In this document: piece after piece, positions 1 through 5,335 of the stretch | Layout of the letters: each line of letters opens with the position of its first letter | Numbering within the stretch: position 1 is the first letter of the stretch | Source: a virus | Virus record (IMG/VR): IMGVR_UViG_3300025426_000056 | Location: 1-41,801 of that record | Strand: one strand, 5' to 3' | Length of the DNA stretch: 41,801 bases | The notes under the pieces: generated by a model | What the model saw: only the letters and a program-made list of their open reading frames with translations | Databases searched by the model: none | Told to the model about the DNA's origin: nothing | Position numbers and translations under genes: made by a program

Positions 1-117
1 ATTGTGTTTTGGATACATTCCAAATTCTGTTTCAACCAGCCAAATATCTTTTCCATCCCAAACAAGGATTTCTGAATCTTTTGGTGCGGTTTCTATTGGC
101 TGCCAATCAGTCATCAT
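1..117 (-). CDS. DUF551-type small phage protein, 3' end cut by the window edge
   Basis: The first 39 codons are visible before the window ends. After a double Met the protein reads TDWQPIETAPKDSEILVWD, the tryptophan/TAPKD signature of short phage DUF551-type proteins. Their function is unknown. The start lies directly after the stop of the upstream gene in the same frame, with GGAGA a few bases ahead, so the two are translated as a pair. Both share the block TAPKDSEILVWD, pointing to tandem duplication. Confidence 0.7.
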   Translation of the reverse strand, partial: MMTDWQPIETAPKDSEILVWDGKDIWLVETEFGMYPKHN

Positions 118-297
118 TCATTCTCCTTTTGGTGGTTCGGGAAGTGGCATCCAGTGGGTTGGAAAAATCTGTCCTATTTCTAAAACTATAAAATATGGCT
201 GGCTGTCGTCTCCTCTACAATCTGCCCAACATTCGCCAATGTAAATACCTATTTCATCCCAAACAAGTATTTCTGAATCTTTTGGTGCGGTGCGCAT
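118..297 (-). CDS. DUF551-type small phage protein (59 aa), tandem paralogue
   Basis: This 59-residue frame starts MRTAPKDSEILVWDE and ends FPTHWMPLPEPPKGE. The closing THWMPLPEPP is the usual C-terminal signature of DUF551 proteins, which are common in phage accessory operons and have no known biochemical role. A stop codon lies two codons upstream of the ATG, so the usual N-terminal WQPIE block is missing; either this copy is shortened or the ancestral start was lost. No strong ribosome-binding site is visible. The next gene begins immediately after its stop and repeats the TAPKDSEILVWD block. Confidence 0.65.
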   Translation of the reverse strand: MRTAPKDSEILVWDEIGIYIGECWADCRGDDSQPYFIVLEIGQIFPTHWMPLPEPPKGE

Positions 298-398
298 GGG
301 TTATATCGTCTCTAATGGCTCTTTATATAGCCATAAAAGCGTTAAATGTAAATGAAAATAGCCATTAAGGGCCAGCCATTCCTCTCTCTCTATCTATA

Positions 399-433
399 GG
401 TTGACACTATCATAGATATTGGGGTTGTCAACT
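399..433. repeat. GGTTGACA element and GTTGTCAAC near-palindrome
   Basis: GGTTGACAC at 399-407 is followed by GTTGTCAAC at 424-432, so GTTGACA and TGTCAAC face each other across about 20 bases. GGTTGACA recurs on the same strand at 542, 587 and 847, and a GTCAA/TTGAC dyad lies in the divergent regulatory region near 11946. This could be an operator family for a phage repressor. TTGACA also matches a -35 box, but no well-spaced -10 is obvious here. Confidence 0.4.
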
Positions 434-541
434 TATTAAGCTTAGCAATAGTAATTTATTTTTTGGGTGGGATGTATTGCCCTACAAAATGAAAATATGT
501 TGGGTAATAGCTTGGCAATGGGTGTATATGTTGTGTATATA

Positions 542-569
542 GGTTGACAGTTATTTGGAAAATTTTACC
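542..569 (+). repeat. 28-bp direct repeat, copy 1
   Basis: Starts with GGTTGACA and ends with GAAAATTTTACC. It matches 587-614 at 25 of 28 positions, with the two starts 45 bases apart. The AAAATTTT core is itself a palindrome. Likely a protein-binding site or iteron; no partner can be named. Confidence 0.65.
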
Positions 570-586
570 CAAATATCGGGGGGTTG

Positions 587-614
587 GGTTGACACTTGTT
601 TTGAAAATTTTACC
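587..614 (+). repeat. 28-bp direct repeat, copy 2
   Basis: Second copy of the GGTTGACA to GAAAATTTTACC repeat, differing from 542-569 at three positions, all in the middle. Both outer blocks are fully conserved, which fits a bipartite binding site. Confidence 0.65.
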
Positions 615-650
615 ATTTTTACGTGGGGGCTAAATCATCATCACCATCGG

Positions 651-674
651 CTATAGGGGGGTGTATAGGGGGGG
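651..674 (+). repeat. Duplicated G-tract motif
   Basis: TATA followed by six G (656-661) and again TATA followed by seven G (668-674). These are the longest G runs noted in an otherwise AT-leaning genome, just ahead of the repeat and parS cluster. They could slip during replication or form a G-rich structure; nothing in the sequence decides this. Confidence 0.4.
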
Positions 675-687
675 CAACAGCCAAGCC

Positions 688-718
688 GAACAGAACGGGA
701 ACAGAATATATTCCTATC
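688..718 (+). repeat. 31-bp direct repeat left of parS
   Basis: Composed of AAC words spaced 5 and 6 bases apart followed by TATATTCCTATC. It agrees with 791-821 at 27 of 31 positions. The pair brackets the palindrome at 749-764, about 30 bases to the left and 26 to the right. The AAC phasing, close to half and full helical turns, suggests binding by an oligomeric protein. Confidence 0.65.
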
Positions 719-748
719 CTAGGCGCGCAGTCCTAAATAGCCAAGCCG

Positions 749-764
749 TGTTTCACGTGAAACA
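749..764. promoter_or_regulatory. parS-like 16-bp palindrome (ParB/Spo0J binding-site consensus)
   Basis: TGTTTCACGTGAAACA is a perfect 16-bp palindrome identical to the widely conserved bacterial chromosomal parS consensus bound by ParB/Spo0J. It lies in non-coding DNA between two direct repeats. No ParA or ParB gene is seen in the window, so the obvious candidate to bind it is the host ParB. A phage protein that uses the same sequence cannot be excluded. The match is directly visible; its function is inferred. Confidence 0.7.
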
Positions 765-790
765 ATATAGCCATGCTTCATGGGCGGGGA

Positions 791-821
791 GAACAAAACG
801 TGAACGGATTATATTCCTATC
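791..821 (+). repeat. 31-bp direct repeat right of parS
   Basis: Second copy of the repeat at 688-718 (27 of 31 identical), containing AACGTGAAC at 797-805 and the same TATATTCCTATC tail. AACGTGAAC resembles half of the parS palindrome (CACGTGAAAC), so the repeats and parS may be related binding sites. Confidence 0.65.
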
Positions 822-861
822 GTCTATTGTTAAGCCATATGGCTATGGTTGACAATGCACC

Positions 862-890
862 TTGGCAATGTCACGGGATTGCTATAGTAT
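862..890 (+). promoter_or_regulatory. Possible sigma70-type promoter
   Basis: TTGGCA (862-867) and TAGTAT (885-890) are separated by 17 bases; an overlapping TATAGT at 883 is a better -10 but leaves only 15 bases. It points toward the plus-strand small-gene operon, though nearly 400 bases upstream of it. Confidence 0.25.
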
Positions 891-924
891 AAGGCCAAGC
901 TAATTGCCACGCTGGGTTGGACAT

Positions 925-993
925 AACGTGAACAATGTTTATGGTTTGTTCATGGTTTGTTCTATTGCTGGAACGGAACGTGAACAGAACGTG
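925..993 (+). repeat. AACGTGAAC repeat cluster
   Basis: AACGTGAAC occurs at 925-933 and 977-985, the second inside a run with AAC at 972, 977, 983 and 988 (steps of 5, 6 and 5 bases). With the copies at 797 and the variant AACGGGAAC at 694, this makes a spaced iteron-like family. A further copy lies at 4152-4160 in another intergenic gap. Confidence 0.5.
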
Positions 994-1191
994 TCTGGCG
1001 TTCTCGGTTTAATCCTAAACAATACTGAGGCGCATTGAGTGCCATAAGGCAACCTATCCGCTACCTACGCCAGTCTTATTGCCAAGCCTAGTCATGATCG
1101 CTTGGTATTGTTATGGTTATGCGCGCGCGTGAGAAAGGCGGAAAGAAGGGTTGTTGCGAATAAAAATAATCCCCAAAATAAAAAAAATCGT

Positions 1192-1220
1192 TTGCATTAA
1201 ATAGCAATTCGCGGCATTAT
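1192..1220 (+). promoter_or_regulatory. Putative promoter of the plus-strand small-gene operon
   Basis: TTGCAT (1192-1197), a 17-base spacer and CATTAT (1215-1220) make a reasonable sigma70-type promoter about 70 bases before the first gene of the operon, after an A-rich tract at 1178-1187. No other promoter is obvious before 3349. Confidence 0.45.
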
Positions 1221-1288
1221 CAGAGTGTGAGGCGCAAGTGATTTGCCCAGCAAGCACAAGGCCTTAGCAATTAAGTGGAGATTGAGAC

Positions 1289-1546
1289 ATGATAGCAATT
1301 CACACGAAATATATAGCGCCAACAAATACCAAGGGTGCGCGGATTAAAGCTTACACCCACAGTAGATTCTCAGTCGTGGTTTCTTATCCTTACGAAAAAT
1401 CAACTGAGATGGCGCACTATGAAGCCGTGAAAGCATTGGCGGAAAAATACCATCTCTCATGGTCTATAGATGCCATGTGTTTTGGTGATAGTGCTGATGG
1501 CAAGGGATATACCTTTTGTTTTAATCAATCAAAAATCGCAGCTTAA
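1289..1546 (+). CDS. Small conserved phage protein, unknown function
   Basis: An 85-residue soluble protein starting MIAIHTKYIAPTNTKGARIK and ending in a DGKGYTFCF block. This N-terminal pattern is familiar from small uncharacterised proteins in phage early regions; I know of no assigned role. GGAGATTGAGAC precedes the ATG, the leader shared by many genes in this genome. It is first in a seven-gene operon, 68 bases after the putative promoter -10. Confidence 0.75.
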   Translation: MIAIHTKYIAPTNTKGARIKAYTHSRFSVVVSYPYEKSTEMAHYEAVKALAEKYHLSWSIDAMCFGDSADGKGYTFCFNQSKIAA

Positions 1547-1559
1547 TGGAGATTGAGAC

Positions 1560-1772
1560 ATGGAGAAAATTGACGAACATTTGAAATATCCTCGCTTAGA
1601 CGATAAAGGTCAGCCTGATGAACGTTATGAGGTAAACTATGAGTGGACGGGTTATTCAATCCCCATGTTAGTGTTGCGCTTTTGCGGTGAATCCATAGGT
1701 TGCCCAAAAGGTCTTACAACTGCGCGAAGGATTGCCGAGGCGCATTACAATGAAATGATTGGCCTTAATTGA
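1560..1772 (+). CDS. Hypothetical small phage protein (70 aa)
   Basis: Starts MEKIDEHLKYPRLDDKGQPD; no recognised domain, signal or membrane segment. It begins 13 bases after the previous stop with the same GGAGATTGAGAC leader. The 22 bases up to and including its ATG also occur before the gene at 2740, implying duplication of the junction. Its stop overlaps the first bases of structured leader element 1. Confidence 0.65.
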   Translation: MEKIDEHLKYPRLDDKGQPDERYEVNYEWTGYSIPMLVLRFCGESIGCPKGLTTARRIAEAHYNEMIGLN

Positions 1773-1830
1773 TTGCAGCTTCAAGCACCATAGCAATATG
1801 GTGTTTGTGGAAGCAATCAAGCTTCATAAT
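1771..1830 (+). ncRNA. Structured leader RNA element, copy 1
   Basis: Outer strands GATTGC (1771-1776) and GCAATC (1813-1818) can pair around a 9-bp stem, 1783-1791 with 1798-1806, closed by the loop AGCAAT. GAAGC at 1810-1814 can pair either with GCTTC upstream (1778-1782) or with GCTTC downstream (1821-1825), giving two exclusive folds. Compared with the other copies, the ribosome-binding sequence after it is degraded (AGCGA where the others have GGGGA or GGAGA). It precedes the gene at 1847. Confidence 0.6.
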
Positions 1831-1846
1831 ATAGCGAATTAACATC

Positions 1847-2080
1847 ATGCAATATCAACTTATTATTCCACCAATAGCAGAGACACAGATAACGGGTTTT
1901 GCAATGGCTGCTGAAAAAATTATTGGCAACTCTCATTGGCGCTTAGAGATATGGCGCGGTGAAAGCTTGCCTCGTGCTTATAAAGACGGGAAACCGCAAG
2001 AGAGCATCAAGGTGTGCAGTAAGTCTGTTATAAATCTTAGCAATGCGATTGTGTTGTTTTATAATCAAACAAAAAACTGA
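1847..2080 (+). CDS. Hypothetical phage protein (77 aa)
   Basis: Starts MQYQLIIPPIAETQITGFAM; soluble, mixed alpha/beta look, no known domain recognised. It follows leader element 1, whose ribosome-binding segment is weaker than in the other copies, so expression may depend on the folded leader or be low. The next gene begins 13 bases after its stop with a good GGAG site. Confidence 0.65.
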   Translation: MQYQLIIPPIAETQITGFAMAAEKIIGNSHWRLEIWRGESLPRAYKDGKPQESIKVCSKSVINLSNAIVLFYNQTKN

Positions 2081-2092
2081 AGGAGTATTGTT

Positions 2093-2377
2093 ATGCTTAC
2101 ATTTAATATCGAATTAACTGACACTTTTGGTGGTGTGGCGAATTATGCGTGGGTTAAGCGTGCTAGTGTTGTTATGCCTGAATTGACACACTATGGCTAT
2201 GACGGCTCGCAAGGGTATCATAAAGCAAATAAGAAAATGGAACGTGAGTTAATCAAGAAGGCCAAGAAAACCATAGGCCTATGCGGAAGGCATATTAAAG
2301 AAACATGGGGAGACACAATAGTCCTGCGTTATCCTTCTTCTAATGTAGTATGCTTTATAGAGATTGATCCTGCCTAG
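2093..2377 (+). CDS. Hypothetical conserved phage protein (94 aa)
   Basis: Begins MLTFNIELTDTFGGVANYAW and has a basic middle rich in Lys. The opening, an FNIELTDTFGG type followed by an aromatic stretch, is one I associate with small conserved phage proteins of unknown function. AAGGAGTATTGTT precedes the ATG. It lies between leader elements 1 and 2. No membrane segment or signal peptide is visible. Confidence 0.7.
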   Translation: MLTFNIELTDTFGGVANYAWVKRASVVMPELTHYGYDGSQGYHKANKKMERELIKKAKKTIGLCGRHIKETWGDTIVLRYPSSNVVCFIEIDPA

Positions 2378-2405
2378 TGTTTCCTTACCAGCGATTAGGT
2401 GGAAA

Positions 2406-2466
2406 AATTGCAGCTTCAATCCCATCATTCGTGGTGGGATTGTGGAAGCAATCAAGCTTCACAATA
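2406..2466 (+). ncRNA. Structured leader RNA element, copy 2
   Basis: Same architecture as copies 1 and 3 but with a different central stem: 2418-2426 pairs with 2433-2441 around a six-base loop. Five of the nine pairs differ from copy 1, yet pairing is kept on both sides (one is a G-U pair). ATTGC at 2407-2411 pairs with GCAAT at 2448-2452. GAAGC (2445-2449) again has two possible GCTTC partners, 2413-2417 and 2456-2460. A GGGGATTGAGAC ribosome-binding leader and the ATG at 2481 follow. Confidence 0.65.
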
Positions 2467-2480
2467 TAGGGGATTGAGAC

Positions 2481-2726
2481 ATGATTATGATAAACGAAAC
2501 GCTAATAAATCAAGCAAATAACGCATTCGGGAGAACTTTTTATCTTATCCACGCAAAAGCGGCGAACGTACCCGCTGGCTCTGGTACTAGATGGGATGAC
2601 GAGTGCTTCAAGGTTATTTCATTAGATCGCAATGGCACGCGCCATGGGCGGGCATACAAAACACTTGATGAAGCGCAAACAGACTTTGAAGCTTGCACAA
2701 CACCGATTGTCGCGATTGAAGCTTAA
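2481..2726 (+). CDS. Hypothetical phage protein (81 aa)
   Basis: Starts MIMINETLINQANNAFGRTF; the start may also be the second Met. It has a RAYKTLDEAQ stretch of the kind seen in small phage proteins with a beta-strand/helix layout, but no domain can be named. It is expressed from leader element 2 and ends 13 bases before the next gene, with the duplicated GCTTAATGGAGATTGAGAC junction in between. Confidence 0.7.
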   Translation: MIMINETLINQANNAFGRTFYLIHAKAANVPAGSGTRWDDECFKVISLDRNGTRHGRAYKTLDEAQTDFEACTTPIVAIEA

Positions 2727-2739
2727 TGGAGATTGAGAC

Positions 2740-3012
2740 ATGAGACTGATTATTGTTAATCGCGCTTGCGGATACATCTTCGCCGATATAATCGCAGAGA
2801 CACCTATGCAAGCAATCAAAAAAATGGTGGAAGATATGGACATTCGATCCAAATATTACCAGACGACAGAGCATGACAATAACGCTCAATATGATGTCTA
2901 TCAAGTAGATGAAGACTTCCCGCAAGTAGATGACGGCCAAGATCAAAATCTAATTGAAGCACTAGAAAGATCGGGCAAGTATATCGCAAGCATAGCAATG
3001 GAAGAGGCATGA
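2740..3012 (+). CDS. Hypothetical acidic phage protein (90 aa)
   Basis: Starts MRLIIVNRACGYIFADIIAE; a short beta-like start is followed by an acidic, Asp/Gln-rich second half (VDEDFPQVDDGQDQN) and a C-terminal helix. No domain recognised. A strong GGAGATTGAGAC leader precedes it. Its stop overlaps the first bases of leader element 3. Confidence 0.7.
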   Translation: MRLIIVNRACGYIFADIIAETPMQAIKKMVEDMDIRSKYYQTTEHDNNAQYDVYQVDEDFPQVDDGQDQNLIEALERSGKYIASIAMEEA

Positions 3013-3070
3013 TTGCAGTTTCAAGCACCATAGCAATATGGTGCTTGTGGAAGTAATTAAGCTTCACAAT
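3011..3070 (+). ncRNA. Structured leader RNA element, copy 3
   Basis: Central stem 3023-3031 with 3038-3046 is a perfect 9-bp match closed by AGCAAT. The third pair is G-C here but G-U in copy 1. The outer pairing GATTGC with GTAATT survives through G-U pairs. A downstream GCTTC at 3061-3065 is retained, followed by AGGAGATTGA and the ATG at 3086. Confidence 0.6.
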
Positions 3071-3085
3071 ATAGGAGATTGAAGT

Positions 3086-3349
3086 ATGGCATACAAAATT
3101 ATTATTTCTCGCCAATCCGCCGTTTTGTATTTACAAAAAGAATACGGGACGCAACGCGCTAATGTTATGCTTAAAAACATGCAAAAAGCAAAGGAAGGTT
3201 TTTGGTTTTTACCAGATATTTTTTTTGGAAAGCTTAAAACCAAAAAAAATGCCGTTGCATTAGCAGAAAGAGTAAAAATGAACGTTTTTTATCAACAAGG
3301 GAAACTTGGCAAAAAACTTGCTGACCCTTGTGTTTATCTAATAGATTAA
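3086..3349 (+). CDS. Hypothetical basic phage protein (87 aa)
   Basis: Starts MAYKIIISRQSAVLYLQKEY and is rich in Lys with several short helices; predicted basic, so nucleic-acid contact is possible but unproven. Last gene of the small plus-strand operon, translated from leader element 3 with AGGAGATTGA as ribosome-binding site. A rho-independent terminator follows about 20 bases after its stop. Confidence 0.7.
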   Translation: MAYKIIISRQSAVLYLQKEYGTQRANVMLKNMQKAKEGFWFLPDIFFGKLKTKKNAVALAERVKMNVFYQQGKLGKKLADPCVYLID

Positions 3350-3369
3350 ACTATCCCTTTCCCTATTAT

Positions 3370-3401
3370 ACCCCTTAGTTTTTGGCTAGGGGTTTTTTTT
3401 T
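3370..3401 (+). terminator. Rho-independent terminator of the plus-strand small-gene operon
   Basis: ACCCCTTAG and CTAGGGGT form a stem with one unpaired base and a short T-rich loop, followed by a run of nine T. Confidence 0.8.
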
Positions 3402-3431
3402 GCCCGCTTTCCAATCCAAGCTATAGCCCGT

Positions 3432-3465
3432 AAAAAAGAGAGCGGCTAACCCGAAGGATAGCCGC
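3432..3465 (-). terminator. Rho-independent terminator of the minus-strand early operon
   Basis: Read on the minus strand, GCGGCTA (3465-3459) pairs with TAGCCGC (3448-3442) and is followed by TCTC and six T. It lies about 28 bases after the last minus-strand gene and faces the plus-strand terminator, so the two operons are insulated. Confidence 0.8.
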
Positions 3466-3492
3466 CCCAAGTTTCCCCGCTATAGGGAATTG

Positions 3493-3660
3493 CTAATCTT
3501 TATTCCATTCTCTGGGCGTGGGGTTTTTCTCCCACGACCATTTTTCAATTGGCCCTAATTCATCCCATGCCTTGCGCTTAATTCCCACGTCATAATAAGG
3601 GCGGCGCTTGCAATCTTCCTCATACGCAATTTGACCAAGTGTTTTATTTAATTTTGTCAT
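3493..3660 (-). CDS. Hypothetical small phage protein (55 aa)
   Basis: Starts MTKLNKTLGQIAYEEDCKRR and carries LGPIEKWSWEKNPTPREW near the end. The layout, an N-terminal AYEEDC block and a tryptophan-rich tail, recurs in small phage proteins of unknown function. An upstream TTG at 3678 would add six residues, but GAGAGGAAGC sits at the right distance for the ATG at 3660, which I prefer. Last gene of the minus-strand operon. Confidence 0.65.
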   Translation of the reverse strand: MTKLNKTLGQIAYEEDCKRRPYYDVGIKRKAWDELGPIEKWSWEKNPTPREWNKD

Positions 3661-3674
3661 GGTTAAGCTTCCTC

Positions 3675-4070
3675 TCAATAAACAACAATACCGCGTGAAT
3701 AATAGGCGCTTGCGTCTTTGCCCTCTGGTACGTCATTAGGCCGCAAGATATACAATGAAGCGCCGCGTGGGTCTGTCTGGACATAAGGCTTCAAATCAGG
3801 ATATTTTACCATAATATTGCCAAGACGTTTTAATGCGCCTCTCTCTCGGTCAGGTATAATTGTGCCTTCAGGCACGTTATTAGTTTGACGTGCGCGGGCG
3901 TTGTAAAACATTGGCTTGCCCGTGTTTTCATTCCTTACGATATGACCCCATGCCGTGCCACATTCCAATTCATACCAGCGGCGCAAAATCCTGCTAATTC
4001 GGCGCAATGCCCTTGCGTCATAATAATCAATGCCAAGTGCTTGAAGTGTTTTGATTGCGTCATACTTCAT
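3675..4070 (-). CDS. Conserved phage protein of unknown function (131 aa)
   Basis: Has the pattern ALRRISRILRRWYELECG near residues 20-38, then a GKPMFYNARAR region, PDRERGALKRL, and a C-terminal QTDPRGASLYILRP block. I recognise this set of motifs from uncharacterised proteins frequent in alphaproteobacterial and other phages. The basic helix near the N-terminus could contact nucleic acid, but no activity is known. About 110 non-coding bases, containing an AACGTGAAC copy, separate it from the upstream gene. Confidence 0.8.
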   Translation of the reverse strand: MKYDAIKTLQALGIDYYDARALRRISRILRRWYELECGTAWGHIVRNENTGKPMFYNARARQTNNVPEGTIIPDRERGALKRLGNIMVKYPDLKPYVQTDPRGASLYILRPNDVPEGKDASAYYSRGIVVY

Positions 4071-4181
4071 GTCATCACCTATAGGGTTTCAATTATAAAC
4101 AAGCATTTATGCGCTTGTGATAGTATAAAACCACAAACCCAACCCAGCGTCAACGTGAACAAAAACAGAACCTGCGTTTTT

Positions 4182-4313
4182 TTACATTTTCATGAGCATG
4201 AAGAATAAAACCACGGCCACGACCTGATCGTGAAAGAATGTTGCTAGTATTGCCACGATTGCACCTAGAACCATAGTGCCAAGGGCGTCTAAAATGTCGC
4301 TATTCTTAAACAT
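4182..4313 (-). CDS. Short membrane protein (43 aa)
   Basis: A 43-codon frame starting MFKNSDILDALGTMVLGAIV and ending in LMLMKM-like sequence. Two hydrophobic stretches (about residues 13-27 and 31-42) are split by FFHDQ, suggesting a small hairpin membrane protein. It starts one base after the small-terminase stop with TGAGGATTAAC as ribosome-binding site, so translation is likely coupled. A holin-like role is conceivable, but the position among early genes argues for caution. Confidence 0.55.
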   Translation of the reverse strand: MFKNSDILDALGTMVLGAIVAILATFFHDQVVAVVLFFMLMKM

Positions 4314-4314
4314 G

Positions 4315-4863
4315 TTAATCCTCATACTCTGAAACGTCTTCACCCGCTGCCTTGCTTGCCGCTAGCAATGCACGTTTGAAAGCCTCTCGATCTTGTTCTG
4401 ATAAGCTTTCCACTGGTACAGATTGCACAGCTTGCAGTTGAACGGGACCACCATTAGCACCCGTTAATGCCATGCTTCCCCTTTCGCTGTAAGCCTTTGG
4501 ATGATAGCGAGAGGCAATCCACTTCAAACTGTCAAGCCTTATGCGGTCTTTCATTGGGTCTTCAACATTGTTGCCAAGTTCTATAATCATGTGCGCGCAA
4601 TGATCTGCCACGGCTTGTCGTGCTTCATCAAGCGCAGCACTAAAATCAGGATTGGTAGCTGCCCAAGTGTAAATAGTAGATTTTGGCATTTTGCATTTCT
4701 TGCAAGCATTGGCTAAATCAACACCATGCTCTGTCATCTGGTAAATGATGAAATCCGCTATTTCTTGGTTGAATGTCGTTGGTCTGCCAATCTTAGCAGC
4801 GCGAACAATAGTTAAGCTGTCAGCGTACTTTTCCGAGGGAATAAGATCTTTCTTGCGTGTCAT
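4315..4863 (-). CDS. terS: Terminase small subunit (Sf6/HTH type)
   Basis: A 182-residue protein that probably recognises the packaging site and feeds DNA to the large terminase. Residues 25-75 form a helix-turn-helix type region (GRPTTFNQEIADFI, then KCKMPKSTIYTWAATNPDF) and are followed by ALDEARQAVADHCAHMI and RIRLDSLKWIASRYHPKAYS, the arrangement of Sf6-like small terminases. The C-terminus is acidic. The large subunit is not in the window. Having terS at the end of the early minus-strand operon, far from the structural genes, is unusual. Confidence 0.85.
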   Translation of the reverse strand: MTRKKDLIPSEKYADSLTIVRAAKIGRPTTFNQEIADFIIYQMTEHGVDLANACKKCKMPKSTIYTWAATNPDFSAALDEARQAVADHCAHMIIELGNNVEDPMKDRIRLDSLKWIASRYHPKAYSERGSMALTGANGGPVQLQAVQSVPVESLSEQDREAFKRALLAASKAAGEDVSEYED

Positions 4864-4872
4864 TTTTAATCC

Positions 4873-5121
4873 TTAAAATGCGATTGCGTCATTTTTTTCA
4901 CGTTCTTTTAGCGCAATTTCGATTGACCATTGTGTCGCATGGTCAATGTCTAAAGCTTCATCCCAATATTCAGAAACTTTATGGATTGCACGCATCGCCT
5001 CGCTGTGTGTCATGGCGTGACCATGCTTGTGTGCAACATCAAGAACATCATCCACCAGCAAAACTGCGAGCGGGAAATGCCCATTTTCTCTTAAAGTTTT
5101 ATATGCCTCTGCTACTGTCAT
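4873..5121 (-). CDS. Hypothetical small phage protein (82 aa)
   Basis: Taken from the ATG at 5121, giving MTVAEAYKTLRENGHFPLAV at the start. The same frame stays open upstream to 5253, but that part overlaps another gene almost completely and lacks a ribosome-binding site. The protein looks all-helical and soluble, with two His-containing helices. Its start lies one base after the upstream stop, implying coupled translation. No known domain recognised. Confidence 0.65.
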   Translation of the reverse strand: MTVAEAYKTLRENGHFPLAVLLVDDVLDVAHKHGHAMTHSEAMRAIHKVSEYWDEALDIDHATQWSIEIALKEREKNDAIAF

Positions 5122-5122
5122 G

Positions 5123-5335
5123 TTATAAATCCCACGGGCTAACATTTTTGATTGCTGCGTGACACTTGCGTTCAATCGACATTGCTTCATTAGGCACAAA
5201 CGTGCCATCCGCATCAACAACATCCGAATACTTATTGATGAAGTCAATGGCATCTAGAAGCGCATCTTCCATGATCGCATTATGCAATTCTAAATTAGCG
5301 ATTTGCATTTTTAATTTGAATAAATCAGTTTCCAT
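5123..5335 (-). CDS. Hypothetical helical phage protein (70 aa)
   Basis: Starts METDLFKLKMQIANLELHNA with a heptad-like run of Leu and Ile that probably forms a coiled coil over the first 35 residues; the tail is IERKCHAAIKNVSPWDL. GAAGGATAAAAGC gives a good ribosome-binding site. It overlaps the upstream small membrane gene by 11 bases. Function unknown. Confidence 0.65.
   Translation of the reverse strand: METDLFKLKMQIANLELHNAIMEDALLDAIDFINKYSDVVDADGTFVPNEAMSIERKCHAAIKNVSPWDL

Larger units (their letters stand above)
298..1288. other. Repeat-rich non-coding control region (possible origin/partition centre)
   Basis: About 990 bases without a convincing gene; the one frame of 60 or more codons (661-852) has no ribosome-binding site and lies over repeats. 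The region holds an exact parS palindrome, two 31-bp direct repeats around it, several AACGTGAAC motifs, two 28-bp direct repeats, four GGTTGACA octamers on one strand, a pair of G tracts, and recurring GCCAAGC and TATAGCCA words. Dense direct repeats beside a partition-type palindrome resemble phage or plasmid origins or centromeres. That role is inferred; no replication initiator or ParAB gene is visible in the window. Confidence 0.6.

Noticed and set aside
542-614. TTGACA boxes in the 28-bp repeats as promoters
   Set aside because: No -10 box at suitable spacing; the repeats look like binding sites.
661-852. 63-codon plus-strand frame across the parS region
   Set aside because: It runs over repeats and G tracts, has no ribosome-binding site and an unnatural composition.
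4873-5253. Longer 126-residue version of the gene starting at 5253
   Set aside because: The N-terminal extension lies almost wholly over the gene at 5123-5335 and has no ribosome-binding site; 5121 preferred.
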